64,000 bases of DNA from a virus, in the IMG/VR virus record IMGVR_UViG_3300042387_000948, positions 143,030-207,029 of that record; one strand, given 5' to 3'. This document shows, piece after piece, positions 25,364 to 34,400 of the stretch. Numbering within the stretch: the stretch's first letter is position 1; each line of letters begins with the position of its first letter. The position numbers and the translations under genes were made by a program. The notes under the pieces were generated by a model, which saw only the letters and a program-made list of their open reading frames with translations, was not told the origin of the DNA and searched no databases.

Positions 25364-26123
25364 ATGGGATATCTAACGCCTCCGTTTCGCCTGTTATATC
25401 TGATGTAAATTCGAATTTTAAGTCTAAATCTGGACTAATTTCTCTAACATATTTTCTAAATGCTTTTGTATCTAATGCTAAAAATCCATTTTGAATCCAT
25501 TTGTTAATAAATCCACCATCCTTATTACCATCTACTGATAAAATCATATATCTAAACCGAGTAGTTACATCAAAAGATGTTGTGTTTTTTGTTTTATTTA
25601 CTCTTTCCAATGCTTGATTATCTTTATTAATATCCTGCTCATCACCATGCGTTAATAACTTAAATTCAATTACCTTTTTACTTTGTGGTAATGTAAATTT
25701 GTACACATTTTCGGCGTTTAATACAGATTCATCAACATCTTTTGTTTGTACTTTTGATAAATCAATTGTAACTTCTTGCTTTTCGGATGTAAATGGGTCA
25801 GTAATTTCAACCGTATAATCAGCCCCATATCCTAAAATACGAGTAGCCAATAGAATTGCGTTTTTATCACCAATGAAAATATCATTTATATTTACACCAG
25901 GTTCAACAACAACCGATTCAAATAACTTATCTAACACAATACCTTTTTTAATTAAATTTTGAGATGCTAAGATATCTTCTTCTCTTGCTGTCATATATTT
26001 TATTTCAACCGTTCCTTTACTCAAAGGGTTATCTTTTGAATATACCAATCCTCTTGATGGTAATTCTATAATTTCGGTTGGAAATTCAAATTTACTTGTA
26101 GTTGCATTTGCACTTTCTGCCAT
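25332..26123 (-). CDS. gp26-like baseplate/tail-assembly protein
   Basis: This 263-residue protein has the T4_baseplate (gp26) pattern. FEFPTEIIELPSRGLVYSKDNPLSKGTVEIKYMTAREEDIL lies at the start, followed by GIVLDKLFESVVV, GDKNAILLATRILGYGADYTVEI and a C-terminal FRYMILSVDGN...LDTKAFRKYVREISPDLDLKFEF. The two halves have the look of a tail-chaperone/hub-assembly protein. It is transcribed from its own late-type motif at 26151 and lies between the tube gene and the tape measure unit, the position of gpG in lambda-type maps. Its end carries the seven-T run discussed for the next ORF. Confidence 0.82.
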   Translation of the reverse strand: MAESANATTSKFEFPTEIIELPSRGLVYSKDNPLSKGTVEIKYMTAREEDILASQNLIKKGIVLDKLFESVVVEPGVNINDIFIGDKNAILLATRILGYGADYTVEITDPFTSEKQEVTIDLSKVQTKDVDESVLNAENVYKFTLPQSKKVIEFKLLTHGDEQDINKDNQALERVNKTKNTTSFDVTTRFRYMILSVDGNKDGGFINKWIQNGFLALDTKAFRKYVREISPDLDLKFEFTSDITGETEALDIPFGVSFFYPAN

Positions 26124-26150
26124 AACTTTAATAATTTAGTTTTATATATA

Positions 26151-26159
26151 TATAAATAC
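26151..26159 (-). promoter_or_regulatory. Candidate late promoter motif
   Basis: Minus-strand GTATTTATA followed by TATATATAA, 28 bases before the ATG of the gp26-like gene and after the tube gene terminator. Confidence 0.55.
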
Positions 26160-26182
26160 ATCAAAATAAAAAAATTAGAAAT

Positions 26183-26216
26183 AAAAAAGGGATAACCTTT
26201 CGGAAATCCCTTTTTA
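26183..26216 (-). terminator. Terminator after the tail tube gene
   Basis: On the minus strand AAAAAGGGAT and ATCCCTTTTTT pair around TTCCGAAAGGTT and run into Ts. It separates the tube gene from the gp26-like gene. Confidence 0.85.
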
Positions 26217-26234
26217 ATATTGTAGTAGATATTA

Positions 26235-26726
26235 TTAATATTCCAAAATAGCGTAATCGTAAGCTATTTCTAATGTAATATCGGCAGGGTCAGTAGCGTT
26301 TGACCAATCCAAGTCTCCAAAATTTGCATTTACTATAAATGCTCCTTTAAGAGTCCATTGTTCAATTACATCACCAACAGGTCCTAACATTTTACAAGTT
26401 ATATCTTTTTTGTAAAAATCAGCATAACCTCTTCTACCAGTGATTGATTCGTGTCCTAAACGTACCCACTCCATTACAGCTTGAGCCGCAGATGGAACAA
26501 TAGGGTCAATAAGTGTAAATGTTACGTTAGACCACTCACCCTTTCCTTGCAACTTTCTTTTTATATTAATATGGTCTAATGTTACCGTTTCAAATGCAAT
26601 AGTCGGTCTTTGCGCCACTTTAATAGTATATGCTTGAAGCCCGTCTACATCAATTGTAAAACGATGCTTCATTTTAGGTTCGAAGTTCGTATAGAACATC
26701 TTGTCAAACTCTAGTATCTCTGCCAT
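26235..26726 (-). CDS. Tail tube protein (gp19 family)
   Basis: This 163-residue protein matches the T4 gp19 tube family: FYTNFEPKMKHRFTIDVDGLQAYTIKVAQRPTI near the start, TLDHINIKRKLQGKGEWSNVTFTLIDPI in the middle, and ADITLEIAYDYAILEY at the end. The length equals that of T4 gp19. It polymerises into the inner tail tube around the tape measure. It is a single-gene unit with a late-type motif 27 bases upstream and a strong terminator behind it. That suits a protein made in large amounts. Confidence 0.93.
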   Translation of the reverse strand: MAEILEFDKMFYTNFEPKMKHRFTIDVDGLQAYTIKVAQRPTIAFETVTLDHINIKRKLQGKGEWSNVTFTLIDPIVPSAAQAVMEWVRLGHESITGRRGYADFYKKDITCKMLGPVGDVIEQWTLKGAFIVNANFGDLDWSNATDPADITLEIAYDYAILEY

Positions 26727-26752
26727 TTTTTTTTAATTTCTATTTTGTTATT

Positions 26753-26761
26753 AATAAATAT
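26753..26761 (-). promoter_or_regulatory. Candidate late promoter motif
   Basis: Minus-strand ATATTTATT followed by AATAA, 27 bases before the tube gene ATG. Confidence 0.55.
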
Positions 26762-26783
26762 TGGTTTTTCGTTTTTTTCTTAA

Positions 26784-29102
26784 TTAAGCGTTAAACGATG
26801 CTCCAGTTGGTAAGATGTTGAAATCAATTACGATGAATTCAGCTGTCTTAGCCGGTTGTAAAAATATTTGTCCTGCTAATACATTTCTATCTATTACATC
26901 AGGAGTATTGTTAGTTTCATCCATCACTACTTTGAATGCGTATAAACCTTGTCTTTGTTGAATTGCTTCGAAATAAGGGTTTACAGTGTTTAAGAATCTA
27001 TTTCTAGTCGTTGTAGTGTTTTGTTCAAACAATAGGTAACGAGACGTAGATGCGATGAATTTCTTAACAGTGATTAATAATCTTCTTACGTTGATTCTAT
27101 CCAATGCTGATGCTTTATCTTGCAATGTCTTCTGTCCGAATGCTACAATACCTTGTCCAGGGAATGAAGCGATTGGATTAACTTTGTTTTCGTATAAAGT
27201 ATCTCTTTCAGAATGTGTTAATCTATTCAATACACTAATTGCTCCAGTGATACCACCTCTATTTAAACCAGCAGGTGCGAACCATTCTGCTGCCAATCTA
27301 TCATTAGCTGCAAACACTCCAGGTAATAATACTGAAGGTGGAACACTCATTATTTTATTATTATTATTGTCAATTGTCTTAACCCAAGGGTAGTAAGTTG
27401 CTACATAGTTTGAATCTACTGAATTAGATTGTAAAGTAGTATCTGCTATATCGGAATCAGCTTCACTAAAGTCAGCTATGTAGAATGTATCTTGTCTATC
27501 TTCAACCATATCAATAACCTTAGTAGTTACCGATGGGTGTAGAGAACGAATGATACCAGGAGTTACAACTAAGTTAATATCATACTCATCCGGATTAGAT
27601 ACAGCGTTTATTGCTTTGAAATATGCAGTTGTACCAGATGATGCTCCATTTGAACAATCAAATCCTTGCGTATTTTGTTGAGTGATATCAGTTCCAAGTG
27701 CTTTAGCTACCGTTGGGTTCATACCATCGTATCCACCTTGCAATGCTAATACAAACTGTCTTTTAACCATATCTGCCGAATTTGAGCCCGTCATTTGATA
27801 ATTTAATTGAGAATCAAACGCAAATGTTACGTTAGAACCAGTTTGTGCATTTGCAGGAAGTGGTTTTAAATATTGTTTGTTATCAATTGCCACACCAACA
27901 GTTTCAAAATCAAATCCAGAATAATATAATGGAGATGATGATGTATTTCCAGTTGAGCTTGTTTGTAATGTTATAGCAGGTACTAATAACGATTCTGCAG
28001 CATTTGTTGCTGTAATTGGGTTTGTATATGCCCCATGTCCAAAAGGTGCTGCTGATATAGGGAATGAACCCTGAGCTGCTACTTCAACTCTAATATATTT
28101 TGAACGATTTTGGTAATCACCATTTTCAGTAATTTTACCATCTTGATTTAATGTAATAAATCTATCACCAATTCTTCTTGCAATATAATTTGTAGAAGCA
28201 GGGTCTAAGTTTACATTATTAAATGTTTCAAAAACTACTTTTCTTTTATCAGTATCAGAGTATGAACGAACAGTTACAGTAAATGTTGAATAATCCGTTG
28301 CTCCATCTTCGCCAGCTGCCTTAACATTAGAGATACCAATTTTAAATTTAGTATTATAAACATTACCATGTCCTAATGTGTGGAAACTGAATAGAGGATA
28401 TCTAACACCACTAATATCTTGAGATACTACAAATGGTGTTGATGCTACACTTGCCTCATATGCATAATCTTGAGTTGGTAATACAACTCTAGTTATTACA
28501 ATGTTATTTCCAGCAGAACCTGTGTAGAATGATGCCAAATTCTCAAAATAAGAATGTACATATGCTGCTTTACTTCCAAATGGTGATTCACCAAATACAT
28601 CAGCTAAATCGTTTGTTGCGGTTGGTAATATTGATGCGGATACGTTTGTACCAGCAACCAATGCATTGATTACAAAAGAACCATCTAATGCATCATTACT
28701 AACTATACTTGCTCCAGTAAATCCAACACCCTCATCACCAGCTGCAGTTGAGTGTAATACACCAATTAGTTTAGTTCCTACTGATTGTGCCGATGAACCA
28801 GAAGCAAATATTGCTAAAGGTGCTACTTGAGAATATCCAGCAGTACCAGCTACCCTTACAATAGTTGCTGAACCAGCTTCTCTAAGGTAGTTTTGTACTG
28901 CATATTCAGTATAATATGTCCCATCAGGTGTACCGAAGATATCTTCAAATTCTGATTGAGTTCTTACAATCGTTGGTACGAATGCCGGTCCTTGCTTAAA
29001 AGGTCCTATAAATGCTGCTCCGATTTCACCGATTCCTTGCGCTAAGAAGGATAAATCGTTTTCTCTTGTGAATACACCGGGTGATACAATTCTTTCTGCC
29101 AT
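26784..29102 (-). CDS. Tail sheath protein (gp18 family)
   Basis: This 772-residue protein begins with the sheath signature MAERIVSPGVFTRENDLSFL, then IGEIGAAFIGPFKQGPAFVPTIVRTQSEFEDIFGTPDGTYYTEYAVQNYL. It ends with the conserved polymerisation domain (INVRRLLITVKKFIASTSRYLLFEQNTTTTRNRFL... VMDETNNTPDVIDRNVLAGQIFLQPAKTAEFIVIDF). It contracts to drive the tube through the host envelope. The central insertion (about 110-480) is longer than in T4 (659 residues total) and probably forms exposed outer domains. A late-type motif lies 59 bases upstream. Confidence 0.95.
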   Translation of the reverse strand: MAERIVSPGVFTRENDLSFLAQGIGEIGAAFIGPFKQGPAFVPTIVRTQSEFEDIFGTPDGTYYTEYAVQNYLREAGSATIVRVAGTAGYSQVAPLAIFASGSSAQSVGTKLIGVLHSTAAGDEGVGFTGASIVSNDALDGSFVINALVAGTNVSASILPTATNDLADVFGESPFGSKAAYVHSYFENLASFYTGSAGNNIVITRVVLPTQDYAYEASVASTPFVVSQDISGVRYPLFSFHTLGHGNVYNTKFKIGISNVKAAGEDGATDYSTFTVTVRSYSDTDKRKVVFETFNNVNLDPASTNYIARRIGDRFITLNQDGKITENGDYQNRSKYIRVEVAAQGSFPISAAPFGHGAYTNPITATNAAESLLVPAITLQTSSTGNTSSSPLYYSGFDFETVGVAIDNKQYLKPLPANAQTGSNVTFAFDSQLNYQMTGSNSADMVKRQFVLALQGGYDGMNPTVAKALGTDITQQNTQGFDCSNGASSGTTAYFKAINAVSNPDEYDINLVVTPGIIRSLHPSVTTKVIDMVEDRQDTFYIADFSEADSDIADTTLQSNSVDSNYVATYYPWVKTIDNNNNKIMSVPPSVLLPGVFAANDRLAAEWFAPAGLNRGGITGAISVLNRLTHSERDTLYENKVNPIASFPGQGIVAFGQKTLQDKASALDRINVRRLLITVKKFIASTSRYLLFEQNTTTTRNRFLNTVNPYFEAIQQRQGLYAFKVVMDETNNTPDVIDRNVLAGQIFLQPAKTAEFIVIDFNILPTGASFNA

Positions 29103-29160
29103 TTTTTTATCTCTAAAATTCTATGTTTGTTATTTTGTAAAAAGTATTCCAATTTACACA

Positions 29161-29169
29161 TATAAATAT
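29161..29169 (-). promoter_or_regulatory. Candidate late promoter motif before the sheath gene
   Basis: Minus-strand ATATTTATA followed by TGTGTAA in the 153-base gap between the small virion genes and the sheath gene. It is 59 bases from the ATG, further than usual; the rest of the gap shows nothing recognisable. Confidence 0.5.
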
Positions 29170-29255
29170 AAACAAAATACCCAAAACATAAATTTTATAT
29201 TAAAAATATATTTTGGGATGTTTTACTATTGTTTTATTGTTTTAAATGATACCTA

Positions 29256-29687
29256 TTATGGATTAGATATACTTACAAACTCCCATCTATCACAAAATAT
29301 TTCGGAAGATATACTTGCTCTCCCTGGCCAACCACCATTGCTAGGACTCTGAAACCAAAGGTCGGCTTGTCTAAATGATGTACTCCAACCCCTATCTATA
29401 TTTGCACCACTTGTCCAACTTCCAGCATTGAAACCATAAGTGTTTCCACCAGTATCAACCCATAACGCATTCCATATTGTCAATGCTGAATTAAAATCAG
29501 AAGAACCATTTGTTTGAACAAATGACATATAAGTTTTAACAATAATGTGTAGATGCGGATTTCCTCCAGAAATATTAAATCGAAGGTAAGGACCAACATT
29601 ATTTTTACCGCGTGAATATACTCTCATATAAGAGTTATTATTCGATTGATTCATAATTAATCCCTGATTCCCTGTTATTCTTGCCAT
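29256..29687 (-). CDS. Small beta-rich probable virion protein A
   Basis: This 143-residue beta-rich protein has Asn/Ser/Gly-rich turns. The segment SRGKNNVGPYLRFNISGGNPHLHIIVKTY resembles CGKSNGGSYQTVGSLRLEVSGGNPEFYFS in the 30157 gene, so the two are paralogues. There is no signal peptide or membrane segment. It is the last of five small genes between the large fibre and the sheath. A decoration or receptor-contact protein is inferred from position and composition; the family is not recognised. Confidence 0.65.
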   Translation of the reverse strand: MARITGNQGLIMNQSNNNSYMRVYSRGKNNVGPYLRFNISGGNPHLHIIVKTYMSFVQTNGSSDFNSALTIWNALWVDTGGNTYGFNAGSWTSGANIDRGWSTSFRQADLWFQSPSNGGWPGRASISSEIFCDRWEFVSISNP

Positions 29688-29693
29688 AATTAT

Positions 29694-30155
29694 TTAATCA
29701 CTAAAAACGTTTACTACTAAATTTGAAAATGACATAGTACATATATTTATCCAAACCGAACCAATTACTCCCGTAGCCATACCACTATTTGCCCCTATAA
29801 ATATAGATGCACCACCTTTTCCTACATATGGGAATAATATCCCATTACCTCCCCAACTATGCCAATCTAATCCAGAACGCATTTCAACTTCACCATATGT
29901 TTGCATAGAAAATCTTGCAGATGCGTAAAGAATAGGTAATTCTGTTTTTGAACCTTCCGTTCTTATTGCTGCCCATCTTAATTGTACTGATACTTCTTCT
30001 CTTGTGCCTGTTCCACCACTTTGATACATTTGTATCATATTAATATTAGACTGATACGGTGCCCAAGTTCTAGTTGAGGTATATACTCTAGACCCCCATT
30101 GGTTGTTGTTACTACTATCTATTCTTATACCTTCGAGTGAACGTAAAACTGCCAT
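29694..30155 (-). CDS. Small beta-rich probable virion protein B
   Basis: This 153-residue protein begins MAVLRSLEGIRIDSSNNNQWGSRVY. It is strand-rich with aromatic and glycine turns (LDWHSWGGNGILFPYVGKGGASIF). It has the same length as the 30157 product and a similar arrangement, with a weak match around VSVQLRWAAIRTEG versus ADIRWIAFAHGWRV. The family is not recognised. It starts one base before the 30157 stop region and sits six bases from the next gene, so the three are co-translated. Confidence 0.62.
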   Translation of the reverse strand: MAVLRSLEGIRIDSSNNNQWGSRVYTSTRTWAPYQSNINMIQMYQSGGTGTREEVSVQLRWAAIRTEGSKTELPILYASARFSMQTYGEVEMRSGLDWHSWGGNGILFPYVGKGGASIFIGANSGMATGVIGSVWINICTMSFSNLVVNVFSD

Positions 30156-30156
30156 A

Positions 30157-30618
30157 TTATACGCAATATAATGTTATTAAATCTATCCTTTCACTATATA
30201 CCATCACACGATGTATAGTAGTTGATACTCCAGCTGCACTTGACGCTCTCCACGTTATTGTTCTATTTCCTACATCCCAATAAGACCAATCTGTACTACC
30301 AGCATTAAATTCTAGTTGATATGCAACAAAATTTGCAGCACCATTACCTGTTGGGTTATCAATATTACCATTTGATTGAACTCTCCATCCATGCGCAAAA
30401 GCTATCCATCGTATATCAGCCCCATTATTATGGGTAACAGTTTCCTCTTGTAGTGTTGAAAAATAAAATTCAGGATTTCCACCGGATACTTCTAATCTTA
30501 AACTACCAACAGTTTGATATGAACCTCCATTACTTTTTCCACAAACACATTCTTTCCATCCGCGTGTTGCAGATTGGGTACGTGTAATACCGTGTAATTG
30601 TCTGTTTAATAATCTCAT
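30157..30618 (-). CDS. Small beta-rich probable virion protein C
   Basis: This 153-residue protein begins MRLLNRQLHGITRTQSATRGWKECVCGK. The SGGNP-centred strand pair is shared with protein A. Cysteines at the N-terminus (ECVCGK) are unusual among these neighbours. The family is not recognised. Position between two fibre-related small genes and the sheath suggests a virion surface component. Confidence 0.62.
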   Translation of the reverse strand: MRLLNRQLHGITRTQSATRGWKECVCGKSNGGSYQTVGSLRLEVSGGNPEFYFSTLQEETVTHNNGADIRWIAFAHGWRVQSNGNIDNPTGNGAANFVAYQLEFNAGSTDWSYWDVGNRTITWRASSAAGVSTTIHRVMVYSERIDLITLYCV

Positions 30619-30621
30619 AGT

Positions 30622-30978
30622 TTATGGTATAATTGGGTCTTGCGTTTCCATTAAGGTAGGCAAACCATTCCATGCTACATATTCTCTATTAGTAAATTGT
30701 TCATTAATAGCTCTTCTTAAACTAGCCTTTACATTAGCCATAGGTTCGCAGTTTTCTACCCAACTTATAATTTCTTCTTCGGTTAGTTCATCGTAGGGTT
30801 TAAAGTTTTCAACATTTGGTGTATCAACCGGCACATCTGCTAATGCCCAATCAAACTTTGGTAATCCTGCAATTTCCGCACTAACAATAAAATCAGCACT
30901 TACTACAATATCCTCCAATCCATCAAATGATTTTACTTTCTTGATTCCAACAAGTGTGTATGAATAATTTATTTGCAT
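30622..30978 (-). CDS. Small phage protein, paralogue 2 of a pair (DUF7936-like)
   Basis: This 118-residue protein begins MQINYSYTLVGIKKVKSFDGLEDIVVSADFIVSAE and has a middle stretch YDELTEEEIISWVENCEPMANVKASLRRAINEQF. The strand pattern followed by (Y)xxLTExxxxxWV matches the next gene upstream (30985-31383). Such proteins occur beside tail fibre genes of many phages and are grouped, as far as I recall, in a DUF7936-type family with no known function. It lies six bases after its paralogue. Confidence 0.65.
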   Translation of the reverse strand: MQINYSYTLVGIKKVKSFDGLEDIVVSADFIVSAEIAGLPKFDWALADVPVDTPNVENFKPYDELTEEEIISWVENCEPMANVKASLRRAINEQFTNREYVAWNGLPTLMETQDPIIP

Positions 30979-30984
30979 ATTTTA

Positions 30985-31383
30985 TTAATTAGTTGGTGTT
31001 AGTGGTTGTGGTGTTACACTAGAACCGCTTGTTGGTGACCATGGTAAATTAACATCACTAACTTCCGCAATAGACAATTTACTTCTATTGATTTGTTTAT
31101 CCATTTGTCCTTGAATATGGTCCCAATAATTTGTTACAGCCGAACTACTTACCGTATGTTTAATCCACCCTAATACTTGAGTTTCAGTTAAATTAGCATA
31201 TTCAATGAAACTACCCGTATCAATTGTTTTTAAATCAAATGGAGTTGCTCCACTAAATTCACCAGTATTTCCATCCATATCGGTACAAATCACTTTCCAT
31301 CTAGTTCCAATAACAGCATCATTGATACTATCGGAAGTTGCTTTTTTAATACCTGTTACAGACCATTCGTAGGTATATCCCAT
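30985..31383 (-). CDS. Small phage protein, paralogue 1 of a pair (DUF7936-like)
   Basis: This 132-residue protein begins MGYTYEWSVTGIKKATSDSINDAVIGTRWKVICTDMDGNTGEFSG, with YANLTETQVLGWIKHTVSS in the middle and a Pro/Ser/Thr tail. It shares the xYxxxVxGIKKxxS start and the LTExxxxxWI helix with its downstream paralogue. The function is unknown. It opens the cluster of five small genes, with a late-type motif 24 bases upstream. Confidence 0.65.
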   Translation of the reverse strand: MGYTYEWSVTGIKKATSDSINDAVIGTRWKVICTDMDGNTGEFSGATPFDLKTIDTGSFIEYANLTETQVLGWIKHTVSSSAVTNYWDHIQGQMDKQINRSKLSIAEVSDVNLPWSPTSGSSVTPQPLTPTN

Positions 31384-31406
31384 AATTTTATTCGTTTATT
31401 ATATAT

Positions 31407-31415
31407 TATAAATAT
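31407..31415 (-). promoter_or_regulatory. Candidate late promoter motif
   Basis: Minus-strand ATATTTATA followed by ATATATAATAA, 24 bases before the ATG at 31383. Confidence 0.6.
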
Positions 31416-31442
31416 AGTTATTTTTTATTTTTATTGTAAACA

Positions 31443-34400
31443 TTACTTACCCAATAATGCCTTTAATTCATTTATTTGTTGTTGTTGTTCTTTTATTGCC
31501 TCAATTAGTAATGCCGTTATTCTTCCATAAGATACCGAATCTGCTTCTCCAGATTTTGTAAAGTTAATAATTTCAGGAACAATATCTGCAACTTCTTCCG
31601 CAATTACACCAATTTCAGTATCATCCGAACCTTTTCTATTGTAAGTTACACCTCTTAATAATAATACTTTATCCAATGATTTATTTAAACTAACTACATT
31701 TTCTTTATATCTAATAGATGATGTTTCTGTCAATGATATACAATTCAGTACATTTAAGTTTGTTGTACCATCCGGGTCACAATAATACCCACTATTATTT
31801 GAATCATAAATTATAGTTGACCAGAATACACCTGAACTTTCGTTCAAGCCATACATTGCTATTTTATACCAAGCACGTTTTGTATTCCAATAAGATGTAT
31901 GCCATAAACCTTGAATAGGTCCACCAACTATTTGGATACCATATCCGTTATTATACCCAGCTACATAGTGATGGGCCTGAACACCTACATAGTGAGATGT
32001 ATCACCAGGAGAGTTTGGAATACCACCCCAAGTATCAATAAATCCAGACCCCCAACCAAATGCAGAAATAAAATCGGTTGTACCCCAACCCATTGTACCT
32101 ACCCAATAGTTAGAATCTCCAGTATAATCGTTTCTTCTAAAGTTACCTTTGGCTGTCAAACCAATTCTCATTTTAGAGTAATCATCAGTTCCTTGCCATC
32201 TAGTAGTACCATTTCCATCAAAATAGAATCCGGTATCACTTCTGTCATAAAATATAGCTGAGCGAATATCTCCCGTATTAATGTATGAACCATCGTTTAC
32301 GGTTAATGGTACGTTAAAGTAAAAATTAGGTCTATCAGTGTACATGTGTGCATGTCCACTATTCGCAGGTCCAAACCAAATATATCCATCATTTGTTCTA
32401 AATCTAACTCCCCATGTACTTTCCCCATCAAATCTACCAGTATTAGTTGATGTACCAAATCTTAGTTGATTAAATATAGATGTAGATAACGGGTCTGCGT
32501 AATATCCAGTATTATCTCTATCATAAAATATTGGTGCTCTCATCGAATCTCTAGCAAACATATTACCAGAAGTATCTATACCACCAACCGTTTGACCTGC
32601 AGCTTCCGAATAAAAATGGAAAGATTCAGTTCCCACTAATTGCGATGTTACTCTTTTACCAACATACCAACCACTACCACTACCACCATTATAACGAACC
32701 ATAGCTTCGTATCCATTTCCTGGATTGATATAAAGGTATTTGTTTGATGCACCGGTAATAGTTAAATCCCAAAGAACAGATGTTGAACGAGGGTCTGTAT
32801 AATAACCGGTATCGTTACTATCGTAGAATATTGGTGCTCTTAATGAGTTACCACCCGTTGCGTAATTGTTAAATAATACAGTATTGTTTGGATACAACTC
32901 CATATTAGTAACTCTAGTACCAGATGTGTTAGTATTGTAGAAATATATATCCCCAGATGAAGCGAATCTCATATAACCTTGTCCAAACGAAGTATTTAGT
33001 CTACCAAATCCAGAAGGAGAACCACCATCGTTTGTTACGTTATATCCAAATCCAGCTCCTTCCCAACTTACATTAGGTTCAGAACACCACATTTGCAGTT
33101 GTACAATACCAGTACCATTTCCATTATTTGCAGCAGGTAATCTATTAATTATTTGAGAAGTAGCATGTGCTCCACTATTTCTTATACCACCAAATAATTC
33201 GGTAAATGTTGCAGGGTCTACATAATAAGCAGTATTTGCCGAATCATAAAACGCAGTTGCATATAATCCAGTAGCGTTCCAATATCCTAATTCAGCTCTA
33301 TTATAACGATAGAAATGTAATGCTCCTCCAGCTGCACCAGCTTCAGTTTTTCTGCCACCAATACCAGCATATTCTCTAATTGTTCCACCACTATCTTTTA
33401 GTTGGAAATGTAAATTAGAACCTACTGATGTTGCTGAGTTATTGTGATTTGTTCTTGTTAAATGTAATGTACCATATGTACCATCATCACTAAATGAAGT
33501 TCCACCTTTTCTCATATCAAACGCAACAGGTGTCGAATTTGATGTGTGCTCTAATATTACTTCATTTGCATTACTAAAGTTTATTGCATTACCAGCGTTT
33601 GTTAAATTTAATGTAGCAAATGTTGGAGAATCGGTTGTTTGAATATTTTGATTCATTAAATGAACTTCAGTTGCACCAGGACCTGTGTTAATATTACCAG
33701 CTATTGTTAGTGTAGTACCATCAAATGTAAGATTACTTTCAACTGTTGCGTTTGGTGCAGTTCCGTTTAATGTAATTACACCATTATCGGTTGTACCGGT
33801 TAAAGCAAGTACTCCAGACGTACCAGATGTACCAGCGCCAGATGTTCCAGACGTACCAGATGTACCAGCACCAGATGTACCACTACTTCCAGATGAACCA
33901 GATGCGCCGGATGAACCAGATGCGCCGGATGCACCAGAAGTACCACTACTTCCACTACTTCCAGAAGAACCAGATGCGCCGGATGCACCACTACTACCAC
34001 TTGTACCACGTGTACCAGACGTACCTGATGTGCCTGAAGTACCACTTGTACCAGAAGTTCCGGATGAACCAGAAGTTCCGGATGAACCAGAAGTACCACC
34101 AGAACCAGAAGTACCAGCTGCGGCTAACCAAGCTGAACCATTATATCGATATATGTTTGTATCTGAAGTATTGTAATATATTTGTCCAGCTTTTGTACCA
34201 ACAGGATTTGTTGCGAATGCTGGAATTCTCAATGAACCACTTATATCCACCGAACCAGTAAATTCTTGTGTATCATTTGTTGCATCACCAAATTTATTTG
34301 AACCAGATGAGTAAATTAAAGATGATGAAATAAATTGTACTAATATTTGTTGTGCTCGGATTGTACCACCAACAGTTAAGTTACCACTAAGGGTTTCGTT

